From Euptelea pleiosperma (Eukaryota > Streptophyta > Magnoliopsida > Ranunculales > Eupteleaceae): a stretch of DNA of 64,000 bases. Below the pieces are notes generated by a model. It was given only the letters and a program-made list of their open reading frames with translations, searched no databases and had not been told where the DNA came from. Each line of letters begins with the position of its first letter. Positions within the stretch are counted from its first letter, which is position 1. Of this stretch, positions 9,578-19,965 are shown piece after piece. Both the position numbers and the translations under genes were made by a program. Location of the stretch: positions 15,936,248 to 16,000,247 of the forward strand of contig CM068551.1 of the NCBI GenBank assembly GCA_035048495.1, in the 5' to 3' direction.

Positions 9578-9683
9578 TCTCCTAAAACAAGTTGGGTTGG
9601 TGACGAGAGAAGGAAAAGGAAACTTAGAACTCTCCTAAAACAAGTTGGGTTGGTGACGAGAGAAGGAAAAGGAAACTAAATCT
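9578..9683. repeat. Perfect 53-bp tandem duplication
   Basis: Unit TCTCCTAAAACAAGTTGGGT... repeated at 9578 and 9631, apparently without differences until the end of the second copy. Confidence 0.9.
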
Positions 9684-9777
9684 AAAGAGTATAGTTACAT
9701 GCAATAGATTTTCAATTTTTAGTTGTAATAAATTTTTAATTTTTAATTATAATAAATTTTAAATAAACTAACCATTA

Positions 9778-10294
9778 CAAGGTTTAAAAAGAGCCGTTAT
9801 AACGGTATAACAGACTAGGAGTGTCACCATTTTTTCCGTTATAAATTTTAAATAAATTTTTGCCCCAGCATTATTTTCATTATAACGGCAAAATGGTGGC
9901 AAAATGGCACCAGATTCAAATTTTGAATTTTAAAATTTGAATTTCAGATTTCCAAAAATAGAAAGTAAAGTAACGAAAAAAACAGACATAACGGCCATTT
10001 TTTTTCTCAATCTTTTCCAGAAAATAACGGTCGTTATTTTTGTTATACATTATTTTCGTTATAATGGAAAAATAACAGCCATTATAATGAAAATAACGGC
10101 CAATTATTTTTTGGGTTCTGAGCATTTTAACAGTAGGTCAAATAATCGTTATACAGTATCTTTGTTATAACGGAAAAATAACAGCCATTATTTTCTGGGT
10201 TCTGAGCATTTTAACAGTAGGTCACGTAACGAGGGAGGTCCGAATCCGTTATGACGGTTGTTTTTGTTATAACGGCCGTTTTTTTTAAACCTTG
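9778..10294. mobile_element. hAT-like MITE, long copy (517 bp)
   Basis: From CAAGGTTTAAAAAGAGCCG to TTTTTTAAACCTTG. Interior has many CGTTATAACG and AACGGCCGTT motifs and an internal duplicated stretch (TTTTGGGTTCTGAGCATTTT twice). Flanks AACCATTA and GAACTATT are compatible with a decayed 8-bp target duplication offset by one base. Confidence 0.8.
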
Positions 10295-10504
10295 GAACTA
10301 TTGCTTATGTGAAAGTCGTAACACTAGTTAGATCTACAGAGTATAAACTCAGCACTCACAAGGCATGCACAATATATTACATGTCCCTAGAGGTATATAA
10401 TATGCTAATTTGCGTTAACCTGCACCTAGTGTGGCACGTTAGCCTGTCCAGTAAATTGAACACAGGAACAATAAATAAACCCTAGTTGTTAATTATGATG
10501 ATGA

Positions 10505-10644
10505 AGAGAGAATTGAACACAGGAACCAAACATGGACCCACCACCACCACCACTACTCACAAACCCACCCAGAAAGAGAGAATTAAACACAGGAACCAAA
10601 CATGGACCCACCACTACCAATACTTACAAACCCACAAAAAGATA
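10505..10644. repeat. 70-bp tandem duplication downstream of PM19L
   Basis: AGAGAGAATTGAACACAGGA at 10505 recurs as AGAGAGAATTAAACACAGGA at 10575 with the following ACCAAACATGGACCCACCAC. Lies just 3' of the PM19L stop on its strand, possibly in its 3' UTR. Confidence 0.85.
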
Positions 10645-10730
10645 AAAAACCAAACTTATATTGATGACCGATGATCGACCTAACAAAAACATGAAAAACA
10701 GTGAACATGGACTTCATTATGATCTCTTCT

Positions 10731-12644
10731 TTACACCCTAGTAGCAGTTGTCGTACCCACACCACCCTTGTGGGCCGGGTCCCCACCCGCTCCAACACCG
10801 TAGTCGGTGTCACGATACCCGGGACCATACTTGCTACTGAACATCCCTGCATGAAGCAACAATAGATAGACTAGCTGTGTGAAGGTTAGTATTATTATGA
10901 ATGCTTCCAGCACTCTGAGTCTCCATCCTCTGTGCCCTCCTATGTTTATCTCCTTGCATGCCAATCTGCACCACACCACCATCTCTCATCAACGACAATA
11001 TGCACTACACGTACACCCATTACCTACAAAACATATATACCATCTCCTCTTGCTTGGTGGACCTAGACACCAAAAATCAGCTTGATTGGTGATTTATTTA
11101 TAGCCATTTGATTTATGCCTTTTTTGGATGTTCAAATCTAACAGCTACAAATCACCAATGAAGCTTATTTTAGCAGAACAGGTCCACCAAGTTGTGGGCT
11201 CAGTGGACCCAAAATAGCCTTCCACTTGGCATTTTGAGAGAGGTGAATACCCATGATTACATAGCTAGATATATGCGATCCCCACCTAATTCCATCTTCA
11301 AAATAATAATAATATGGTTATTTTAGTAACACCCCCTGAAATCTGAAACTAATTATTAATACGTCCCCTTCTACTTTCATTAATCACTGGTAATAACAAG
11401 GGGGTATTGCTAATTACTTCAAATTTCAGGGGTGTTACTAAAATACCCTAATAATAATCTATGATCAGGATTGTGCAATGACCAAAATATCCATGAGAAT
11501 TCCTTTAGAGAGTAACAAATGAGGTGAATTTGGATGAAACACACTGAATCAAAAGGGCATTTCATGTGCATTTGGGTCATTTCACAAACGTCCGTCCAAC
11601 ACATCTATATGGTCAGTAACGTTGACTCAGGTCAAAAGTATAAATAAAATACATAAATAAAATAAACAAAGTAATAGAAGCGGTTGAGAGCCTACGTACC
11701 CAAATGCCAAGGCAGTGACAGCCCAGGCAATGAGAGAGGAGGAAGCTGCTGCTGCAAGACTGTCATTCCTCCAAGCCCTGATATGGTTTCCACCAGCTAA
11801 CTTTGATGCCACACCCACCACCCCCGCCAATAACGCAAATATCAGGAAGAACATCGTTGCACCATTCCCCCCAAAACCTGATCATCATCGATCGAACGGC
11901 CATACAAAGATAGAATTATTTGTTGATCTAGTGGATGAGAACATGCACACACCAACCACCACCTGATCACCTACACGTGTGACGACATGCAAGAAGGTAG
12001 ACCCGATACTGGTCCATCCCCTTGCATGTTGTGCACCCCAGTAGCCACACAAAAAGGACTTTTTCAAAATAAAACATTAATATGGATGCCCATTTTTTAT
12101 TAAGCCAAAAAAGTCTTTTTTATAAAAATTACCTGAAAGTCATTTTTCCAAGTCTAAAAAAACTTTTTTTTCAAAATTGTTTTTGCTAGCTTGATTATAA
12201 ACAAAGAAACCCTACTCTCCCAAGTCCCACCCCTCCCCATCTATCACTCATCAATTACACTGGTGGGGCCCACCAAAAAAGATAAAATCCAAACAGCCTT
12301 ACAAAAAAAACACATTTTTTCAAAAAAGTCATTTTAAATAAAAATAAAATATTTTCTGAAAAATGGCATTACAACCCACTTTTTCTTGTTTTTTTCTAAA
12401 TAATTAAAAAAAAAAATTCCAAATAGGCCCTAAATCTAAGCTATATAAATGCAAATTGCAGACATTATAATATAAAAAAAAAAAAGAAAAGAAGAGATAG
12501 TTAGGGTTTCATACCAGGGTAGTTGGTTTGGCCATTGATGAACTTGTTAAGACTCCAACTAGCAAAACCCACGACTAAAATATACATAAACAGGTTAAGA
12601 AACAACAACGGAGCTGCTATATTTCTTCCAACCGTCTGAGCCAT
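10731..12644 (-). CDS. PM19L: AWPM-19-like plasma membrane protein (PM19L)
   Basis: Minus-strand gene of three exons: 12644-12515, 11877-11700 and 10965-10731. All junctions are GT-AG and phases agree (1, then 2), giving 180 aa ending TAA. It starts MAQTVGRNIAAPLLFLNLFM and has four predicted membrane spans, at about residues 11-30, 50-71, 84-104 and 119-141. A hydrophilic Gly-rich tail follows (YGPGYRDTDYGVGAGGDPAH). Length, the N-terminal MA-x-x-VGRN motif and the span layout match the plant AWPM-19 family, abundant in plasma membrane during seed maturation, ABA response and dehydration, and linked in rice to ABA uptake. The upstream region has a TATA box and two ABRE/G-box motifs. Intron 1 (637 bp) and intron 2 (734 bp) carry MITEs. 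Family call is certain; transport activity is inferred from the family. Confidence 0.96.
11040..11225. mobile_element. Foldback MITE in PM19L intron 2
   Basis: Left GGTGGACCTAGACACCAAAAATCAGCTTGATTGGTGATTT faces right AAATCACCAATGAAGCTTATTTT...GGTCCACC as an inverted repeat. Related to the CCACGTGG foldback family but without its outer ends. (Motif listed in parts: GGTGGACC, CCAAAAATCAGC, ATTGGTGATTT and complements.). Confidence 0.7.
11314..11448. mobile_element. Small MITE in PM19L intron 2
   Basis: Terminal inverted repeats GGTTATTTTAGTAACACCCC and GGGGTGTTACTAAAATACCC, ~27 bp long including the adjoining CTGAAAT/ATTTCAG. About 135 bp overall, flanked by AATAATAAT-type sequence on both sides so the target duplication cannot be resolved. 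Confidence 0.8.
12050..12440. mobile_element. T-rich foldback element in PM19L intron 1
   Basis: Contains AAAAAGTCTTTTTTATAAA, TTTTTCCAAGTC, ATAAACAAAGAAACCCTA, CCCATCTATCACTCATCAATTA and ends near CCAAATAGGCCCTAAAT. The same ordered blocks occur at 16890-17190 and, with clean termini, at 20247-20575. An AT-rich MITE family. Confidence 0.6.
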
Positions 12645-12699
12645 CTCGATTTTCTTTCTTTCTTCTTCTCTTCTTCTTCTTCTTCCTTTCTGTAGTTTC

Positions 12700-12845
12700 T
12701 CTCTCTCTGGGAAGACTGGAGAAGAACGTGGTGAAGTTATATAGAGAAGCTAACGACATGGACACTTATTACGTGTCGTTTTACCGAGGCTTTGGTAAGA
12801 AGTTCCGCCTCTTTTGCTTACAGGTGGTGCACACGTGTCGACTTC
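12700..12845 (-). promoter_or_regulatory. PM19L core promoter with ABRE motifs
   Basis: On the minus strand, CTATATAA at 12744-12737 is a good TATA box about 95 nt upstream of the ATG (12644). Upstream are ACGTGTC (12771-12777, plus-strand reading) and ACACGTGTC (12831-12839), both ABRE/G-box cores. Two ABREs close to a TATA box suit ABA-inducible, seed or dehydration expression, as known for the family. Transcription start is inferred at about 12710. Confidence 0.7.
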
Positions 12846-12899
12846 GTTTTTATGTTTTCCATGAAATACTCTCTTTCTTCGGAATCTGTCGGAATCTGG

Positions 12900-13820
12900 A
12901 CTTAAAAGAACGGTGCTGTGTATTGCATGAGGATATATAAGGTACTCCTCGTACAGACAATAAGCTACCGTTTGGCCGATACCATGCTAGAAGGACATCT
13001 AGCACGAAAAGAGTGATTTTCAATCATAACCGTCCTTTTAGTTGTCTACGTTTCTTCTCATTTTCCTCACCGTCTGAAAGCATCATTTTGATCTTATGGT
13101 TGGGATTTAGTTAAAGATCTCATTGGTTGTGACTTAACCCCTTGCATGTTCACCGCTTGTGCTGCACGAGGATGCTAAATGGTCCCTAAGCACCTAAGCA
13201 TTTCTCTTTGATCGGTCACATCGGTGTCAAATATGGGCGTCAAAATTGGTATGGGCTTGGTTCGAGTAGGGCTGCAGTGGTGTATTTTCGGACTCAGGTT
13301 GGATCGAGTTGCCCGAATCGGGTTGTCAAACTCCAGGCCAGAGCCCAACCCAAGTACTGAATGGGCCAACCCAACCCGAGCTCAAAATTAGGTCGAGCCT
13401 GCCCAAGTTGCAGCCCTAGGGTTTGGGCTTTATCTGGAGCAAATCACTGCAGGCCAGCCCTGGGCTTCGAAATACTGACATTAGCTGGGCTTGGACTTAA
13501 AAGTTTCTTAACCTATAACAAAATTAGGCCTAGCTATTATCTTATGGGATGGGGCTTGGGCTGACCTTCGCCTCAAGGCCAGCACGTGAGAGGACCTAGC
13601 CGACACACCAATCAGATTGTGCCACATGAGAGGAACATGATAGGAGTCCATGGGCCAAGCAAGCTATGCCCCGACCCAATTTATTTGGACCCAAAGTCTA
13701 ATGGATGCCTAAAGCATCCTACTCGCTATCTTTGTTTTGCCACATGTCGACGTGTTGTTAAAATTCTATTGGGCAACAAAAAGGTATTTTAGGATGTCTG
13801 CAAAGTTGCTAACGAACCAC
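12900..13820. other. Intergenic with AGGGCTGCA-ended MITE (13268-13417)
   Basis: At 13268-13417 an element starts AGGGCTGCAGTGG and ends CCCAAGTTGCAGCCCT, with internal CCCAACCCGAG/GGGTTGT. This is the hAT-type AGGGCTGCA MITE common in plants; a longer relative is at 50434-51070. The rest shows no gene. Confidence 0.6.
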
Positions 13821-14060
13821 AATAGAAACCACGTGGCACATTCTTAGAGGATGCTGAAATAATCAGCCTGATTAGTGATTTCAAACCTTTGGATCTTTGT
13901 ACCCCAAATAATAGTCAATAATGCTTCAAATTCCATGGTTAAAAACTCAACCAATGAAATGACTCCAATCCAACGCTTAGAAATCACTAATCCAGATTTT
14001 TGGTATGTAGGTCCACCTAGGGTTGGGCCAAATATCCATATCATACGGTTAGAAATCTAT
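13820..14060. mobile_element. Foldback MITE (CCACGTGG family)
   Basis: ACCACGTGGCACATTCTTAG on the left, then ATCAGCCTGATTAGTGATTT. The right side has AGAAATCACTAAT, ATTTTTGGTATGTAGGTCC and TTGGGCCAAATATCCATA as reversed complements. Outer right end is degraded. Confidence 0.7.
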
Positions 14061-14429
14061 AAGACTAACCATATCCCACTTAAATTACCAAAACACCCTC
14101 GATTGGGCACGTGTTCAACACAGAGGAGCAGTAGGACGCATACATGGTGCAGACTTTAAACGGATCCTAGCTACTTTTCCTAGAGACGTCTCTTCACCGA
14201 CTTCAAAAAGTTTAAAATTCAAAACACATTTTTCAGGGTGTATCTAACGGTGAAGATACGTCTTTGAGGAAGTTTCTTATCGCAGAAAAAATGGAGTCAC
14301 TCTAAAGCATGCAAACGTGGTTTGCACCGTCGGATACCCTGATAGAAAAAATTTTAAGTTTTAAAATTTAAACACATTTTTCAAGGTGCATCCGACAGGG
14401 CTGCCAACAGTTACCACCACGCATGTGCA

Positions 14430-14600
14430 GACTAGTTTTATTGTCGCATGTGTAGGGTGGTATTTAGTCATGCAAATATGGGTCGGGCTCAGGAGCCCCT
14501 CTTTTTCTGACCCCTCTTGGGAGTCGAACTCGGGGCCGTGATTTTGAGAATCCAATGGTGGTTGATAGCACGGCCCCGAGTCCTTGGATTGTATAGTCCA
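14430..14600 (-). mobile_element. Probable tRNA-related SINE
   Basis: On the minus strand, a GGCCGTGCTATCAACCACC-type A-box region is followed by B-box-like GAGTTCGACTCCC and a tail GGGGCTCCTGAGCCCGACCC. The same tail recurs reversed at 24605-24645 and 25620-25665. Ends and target duplication not resolved. A 13-bp hairpin pair ACTCGGGGCCGTG / CACGGCCCCGAGT lies here. Confidence 0.5.
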
Positions 14601-14789
14601 ACGTCATGTGCTTGACACAACAAAATTTCATGTGCTTGAAATGGATGTAAGGCTCTACATGATCTGGGTTTGGGTTTGGGTAAAACTAGACTCTGCCATT
14701 ACTGGTAGATTTTTCAATAACATGTGCATGCTCTAAGGATCCTAAAAGGTTAAGACTTAAGCTTTCCCCACCTCTATCACCTAGGTGCT

Positions 14790-15140
14790 TTTGGTGTATT
14801 GGTTTGGGTCTTTGCATTTGGTATCATAGCCAACTCAACGTCATGGGTTCAAGTCACAGGAGACATATAGGTCTTGTGATTGTGCCCAATCAATTCTCGA
14901 ACCTCAAATGCCAAATCCATCTTAGGTTGGCAACAAGAGTCAAGATACATGGCAATCCAAACACTATGATTTAAGATCGAATGATGCACGTAGGATACAG
15001 TGCTTTATTGTTTTTTTTTTTTTCTGAAAATTTTAGAGTGGACGTTCGAGAACCCAAAAGTTTTGATTTTTAAAATTAAAGTATTTTTAATTTTTTTAAT
15101 TATATTGGGATTTTGAAATCTAGATATAACTTAATACTGT
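14790..15140 (+). mobile_element. LTR-PBS-like repeat, copy 1
   Basis: Contains GCATTTGGTATCATAGCCAA, resembling the end of an LTR (CA) followed by a primer binding site complementary to initiator Met tRNA (TGGTATCAGAGCC type). It shares about 350 bp with 17215-17580. No open frame beyond it. Confidence 0.45.
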
Positions 15141-15859
15141 CGTACAATCAAATCAATATCTATTCTACTTATTAATGGACGAAGACCTTTCTTGCGTGCC
15201 TCTTCAATCTTTTTGGTGTCAAAGCACAAGTTGCCTCTATGAGCACACGTCACCCCTACAGGTCTTCAATGATATCCTCTTATTAAAAAATTCAAAAAAA
15301 TCTTTATTCTTAATATGATCTTCAAATTATTTAAATTAACAATCATTACTTATTTCATTTTTTTACAACTTTTTTACTTTATAATGGTGCTTTGGTCATT
15401 CAACATTTTCACATTTCAACTCAATATCCCTAGAAAAAACTTGATGATGGTGTTAGGGCCGGCTCGATACAAGTTGAGGCTTAAGGCGAAAACGCTATAC
15501 AAGACTTTTTTTTTATTTAATATATTAATATATATGATATTAATTTAAAAATTAAATTCTACATTATTGTAAATATTTATATAAAAATTATTCTTGATAA
15601 TTAAAAACTACAGTAAAATATTTAGATTCAGAGGACTCTCATGTCCCTACATTGATCAATTTTGGGTCCCAATGACTGTGGATGTTCAGCCCACCTATTG
15701 GTGGATAAACACACTAACAATTAGCTTGATTGATGATTTCTAGCCATTGGATTTACTATCCAAAAAAACATGCTTGAATCAAGCAGCTAGAATCATGTCC
15801 CAAAAAGTACTAAAATCTGTAGCTAGAGATAATCAATCGGGTTGATTTTTGGTTTGTAT

Positions 15860-16169
15860 CATGGTTTTAAAACGTCTGTTTAAACGGTAATGCCCCAAGC
15901 CCGTTTCTGTTACAACCATTTAAACAAGTTTTGACGCTTTTAATTTAACGGCCATTTTTTTGGGTTTAACAACCGTTAAATTGTGAAAAAAATGGCCGTT
16001 AAATCCGTTAATTTCCATTTTTTTATTTTTGAAATTTTCAAATTTCAAAATTTGAATTTCAGTGCCACTTTTCCAATTTTTTTCCCATTTTTGCCCCTGG
16101 CCATTTCAATGATTTTAACGGTGACGACCCAGTCCATAAAACCGTTAAAATGGCCTCCTTTAAACCTTG
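15860..16169. mobile_element. hAT-like MITE with perfect 8-bp TSD
   Basis: From CATGGTTTTAAAACG to TTTAAACCTTG, 310 bp, flanked on both sides by GTTTGTAT (15852-15859 and 16170-16177). This is the cleanest evidence that the family is hAT-like: an 8-bp duplication and ends of the form CA-R-N-G. Interior has AACGGTAATGCCCC and CCGTTAAAATGGCC. Confidence 0.92.
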
Positions 16170-16329
16170 GTTTGTATATCCAATAAGGGGTGGGTTAAAA
16201 ATCCATGTTGTTAGTGGGACGTGGGCTGGGGGCCTTCTTTCACCAAGGGGCTTTATTGACGGCCTTAATGGCCTTAAGGTAGAGCCGGCCTGTATGGTGT
16301 CCATCATCAAAGTTGATAGCAGACCCACA

Positions 16330-16770
16330 ATGTAAGCCATGTGGCACACTATTAGAGGCTACTAACCGTATTGATGTTTGGCCCATCCTTAGATTGACTT
16401 ACGTAACAAAAATCAGCGTGATTAGTGATTTCTAACCTTTGAATTTGAGTACCCCAAGAATGAAAAAAACTATTACTTTCTATGTAAGCTAGAAAGAGAT
16501 CTACTAAAGTTAGAAAGAGAGGAGAGAAAAGAGATACCTATGGGTAGCCCAGGGATACACTCATCATGACCATAACCTTTCTTAGAGATTTCTTATTTTA
16601 TTTTTTGTAATGCACCTTTCCTAGATATTGGACCATGACTTGAATGCTACCACCATTGGTCCAGCCTAAGGCTCTAAAGCTAAGTAGTGAGTGCTTCGAG
16701 AGTTTGGCTTCTTTTGGTTAAGTTTAAAAAGCTTGTTTTAGTGCTTACCCAATAACACTTACATATAAAA
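16330..16770. repeat. Local duplication, copy 1 (holds LTR empty site)
   Basis: Matches about 17800-18326 plus 19647-19690. Shared phrases: AGGAGAGAAAAGAGATA-type block, GGATACACTCATCATGACCA, TATTGGACCATGACTTGAAT and GGTCCAGCCTAAGGCTCTAA. At 16741-16756 it reads GTGCTTACCCAATAACAC uninterrupted, the pre-insertion form of the solo-LTR site at 18322. Confidence 0.85.
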
Positions 16771-17190
16771 CAAGGTTTGAAAGGGGCCGTTATAATGGAA
16801 GCGTTACCATTTTTTCCCGTTATAACGAAATGTAAAGCTCAGGGGCAAAAATGGAAAATAACGAAAAATGGGAAAATTTGTGCTGGAATTCAAAAGGTAT
16901 TTATTCCATAAAAATATATTTTTTAAGTCAAAAAAGTATTTTTATAAAAAAAAAAGAAGCTAAAAGCTGTTTTTCAAGTAAAAAAATGACTTTAAAATTT
17001 TCTAGCTCAATGAACATAATAAACAAAGAAAACCCTACACCTACGGTCCTACCCCTCCTCATCTATTACTCTCATCAATTATAGTGATGTACATTAATGA
17101 TGATTCGTACGACCTTTTTAAGAAAAACACATTTTCCAAAAAGTCTTTCCTTAGATAAATGTTTTTTGAAAAATGACTATCCAAACACCC
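16771..17190. mobile_element. Truncated hAT-like MITE followed by T-rich foldback element
   Basis: CAAGGTTTGAAAGGGGCCG begins at 16771, and hAT-family sequence runs to about 16885 and stops. From there to 17190 is the AT-rich family seen at 12050 and 20247 (AAACAAAGAAAACCCTACAC, CATCTATTACTCTCATCAAT, ending CCAAACACCCCC). Confidence 0.65.
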
Positions 17191-17214
17191 CCTAAGACTT
17201 CAGAGTTTTGCACC

Positions 17215-17580
17215 ATATCGTTCAGGTACTCTTGGTGTATTGGTTTGGGTCTTAACATTTGGTATCAAAGCCAACCCCACGTCACGGGTTCAAGGTATGG
17301 GAGACATGTAGGTCTTGCATCTAATCAAATCTCGAACCCCAAATGCCAAATCCGCCTGAGGTCAACAGAAAGAGTCAACATACATGGCAATCCAAACACC
17401 TACCCTACGATTTAAAATCAGATAATGCATGTAGGTTAGGGTACTTTAGTGTTTGTTTTTTTTTTTCATTTTATAGTCGACATTCAAATTTTAGAATTGA
17501 AAATTCGAGAACCCAAAAGTTTTGACTTTTTAAATTAAAATATTTTTAAATTTTATAAATTACATCGTGGTTTTAAAATT
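17215..17580 (+). mobile_element. LTR-PBS-like repeat, copy 2
   Basis: Contains ACATTTGGTATCAAAGCCAA and CACGGGTTCAAGG, then GGAGACATGTAGGTCTTG, as in copy 1 at 14790. Both copies are followed by GAGAACCCAAAAGTTTTGA. Likely remnants of an LTR retroelement or part of the local duplication. Confidence 0.45.
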
Positions 17581-18326
17581 TGAATTTAACCTAATAAATA
17601 TTACACAATCAAATCGATATCTATACTATTATGAAGGAAGAACCGGTGTTAACCTCCACAGGGACTTCCATTAAATGCCTCTACTTTAAAGCCAAAACCT
17701 ATACGCCTCTCTATTTTAAGGCCAAACCCTAGTTTGGGGTACGCCCCTTCACACAGGCTTGGTTCAGGTTGTCCATCACACCTAGGGACCATAGTATAAA
17801 CCACGCGGCTCACTCTTGGAGACCACCAACCATATGGATGTTTGTCCCATCTCCAGGTGGACCTACATGCAAAAAATGAGCATGAGTAGTGATTTTTAAG
17901 GATTTGATTGGAGTCGTTTCATGGGTTGATTTTTAACCGTAGATTTTGAGCATTATTTGGAGTACTCAGCCTTGTGTAAGGTGCATGTGCATCGAACATG
18001 GCGTTCCCCTAGTCTATTTTAAAACAGGAATTGGAACTAGATACTAAAGTTTATATAAACCCTCAATAACCAAGAAAGAAAGAAACTATAACTATATATG
18101 AAAGCTAGAAAAAGATCTACTAAAGTAAGAAAGAAAGGAAAGAAAAAGATATGCTCGACTGGTAGCTCGGGGATACACTCATCATGACCATGACCTTTCC
18201 TAGATATTGGACCATGACTTGAATGCTACCACAATTGGTCCAGCCTAAGGCTCTAAAGCTAATTATTGAGTGCTTCGACAGTTTGGCTGCATTTATTTAA
18301 GTTTAAAGATTATCTTAGTGCTTACC

Positions 18327-19646
18327 TGTGGGTGCCGTATTTTTCAGCAAGTCAAATATTGACGCGTGTTACTGGTTGACACCTGTTGTTAGACAGCACG
18401 CGAGAGTAAATGCGCCGGAGGCATCATCAGGAGCCATAAACTGCCCCATCGTGTCCATTAATTGGAAACGCCACGTGTCAAGATGGAATGATCGGCATAT
18501 GGAAGTAATGCTAACAGAGCGCATTACGTTGCAGCCTTTAATATGTCGGGAAGCATTCAAATCTTGCCCGACATATTTATTATTGGTTTACTCGACGGGA
18601 TCTATTTCAATCTCATCCCGGCAAGGTCACATGACTAGCTGGATGCATTTATCTCGACAAGGTCAGCAGACTTACTTGACGGGATCTATTTCAATTTCAT
18701 CCCGGCAAGGTCACATGACTAGTTGGATGCATTTATCCCGACAAGGTCAGCAAACTTACTTGACGGGATCTATTTCAATCTCATCCCGGCAAGGTCATAT
18801 GACTAGTTGGATGCATTTATCCCGACAAGGTCAGCAGACTTACTTGACGGGATCTATTTCAATCTCATCCCGGCAAGGTCATATGATTAGTTGGATGCAT
18901 TTATCCCGACAAGGTCAGTAGACTTACTCGACGGGATTTATCTCAATCGCAACCCGGCAAGATCACATGACTGGCTGGATGCATATATTTCAACAAGGTT
19001 AGCAGACTTACTTGACGGGATCTATTACAATCTCATCCCGGCAAGGTCATATGGGGTCAATAGACTTACGTGACAGGATCTCTTACGAACGAGGTAAGTA
19101 TTCTGAACATTATCAGTTTCTTAACCTATGAATATTAGCCACCTGGCAGCTAGTTGAATTATTACGATTTCGACATTCCCTTATCCGAATACCTGACACG
19201 AAGGATGTCACCTCAGTGTCATTTCAGTTATTTCAGGTATAACCGAATCAAGAAAGTCAACCATAAGATTCTGTTTTATAACAGAATCCATCCGAGTCAT
19301 CTTTGACTGATAATGACTAGACACGTAGAAGGTGAGTCACGCCAGTTCTAAGGGTATAAATATGAGACCCTCGGAATTGAGGAGAGGATCTTGCTCTCCA
19401 GATCTAGATATCCTAAACTCTGAAACATTTTATTACTTTCGTGAAACCTGTTACATTTCCTAAGCTGACTTGAGCGTCGGAGCCTTGTCTACAGGTACAA
19501 CCAAATCTCATCTGGAGATCATCCTATCCTTCGCAGAGGAGAAAGCAGTTTCATCCTGGAGCATTAGAGTCGTTCGATCATCACCAAAATCCGAATCGTC
19601 TAACCTCGAAGATTGTGTGGGTTAGATCAGATATTTTTCCCCCACA
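18327..19646 (+). mobile_element. Solo LTR, 1320 bp, with 5-bp TSD
   Basis: Starts TGTGGGTGCCG and ends CCCCCACA. Flanked by TTACC at 18322-18326 and 19647-19651. The duplicated sister locus reads CTTACCCAATAAC without the insertion (16741-16753). Inside are a tandem array (18594-19075) and a promoter-like GGGTATAAATATGAGACCC near 19350, which fits an LTR transcription start. No internal retroviral-type genes adjoin it, so it is a solo LTR left by recombination. The 594-bp open frame over the repeats is incidental. Confidence 0.9.
18594..19075. repeat. 84-bp tandem array within the solo LTR
   Basis: GACGGGATCTATTTCAATCT begins units at 18594, 18678, 18762, 18846, 18930 and 19014: six exact 84-bp steps, the last unit partial. 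Each unit has TCATCCCGGCAAGGTCA and GGATGCATTTATCCCGACAA. The multiple of three keeps one frame open. Confidence 0.95.
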
Positions 19647-19895
19647 TTACCCAATAACATTTATATGTAAAGTGCTTTCATCAAGTTTCTGTGTATACGA
19701 CACAACTTGTTGAGTGGTTTTTCTAATCAAGTCAATCAAGTGGAGACTATCTTAAGTTAAGTTGTTTTGGCCTTTTGGTAACCATATAAGAAAAGTGCTT
19801 CTTTTCTTTAAAAGCTTTTCTGTGGTGTTTGGTCAAAAAAAAAAATACTTTTTTAGCGGTAAAAGCAAAGAAAGAAAAATGTACATTTTAGAACT

Positions 19896-19965
19896 CAACG
19901 GTGGTTGTCAGTGCTGAGCTGTAATCAATTTTTTCACTTTTTGGCAGCTCTGACAACCACCGTTG
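19896..19965. repeat. Short hairpin, 15-bp perfect stem
   Basis: CAACGGTGGTTGTCA at 19896-19910 pairs with TGACAACCACCGTTG at 19951-19965. Adjacent AGCTG/CAGCT extends it imperfectly. No transcript evidence. Confidence 0.8.

Noticed and set aside
14529..14581. GC-rich hairpin as a transcription terminator
   Set aside because: Rho-independent terminators are not expected in plant nuclear DNA; the pair is better explained by a tRNA-related SINE.
18328..18921. A 197-codon open frame with a 28-residue repeat (TGSISISSRQGHMTSWMHLS...)
   Set aside because: It lies inside the solo LTR. The repeat is an 84-bp DNA tandem array whose length is a multiple of three, so the frame stays open by arithmetic.
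18594..19075. Regular direct repeats that could recall a CRISPR array
   Set aside because: Repeats are contiguous 84-bp units without unique spacers, in a plant nuclear LTR.
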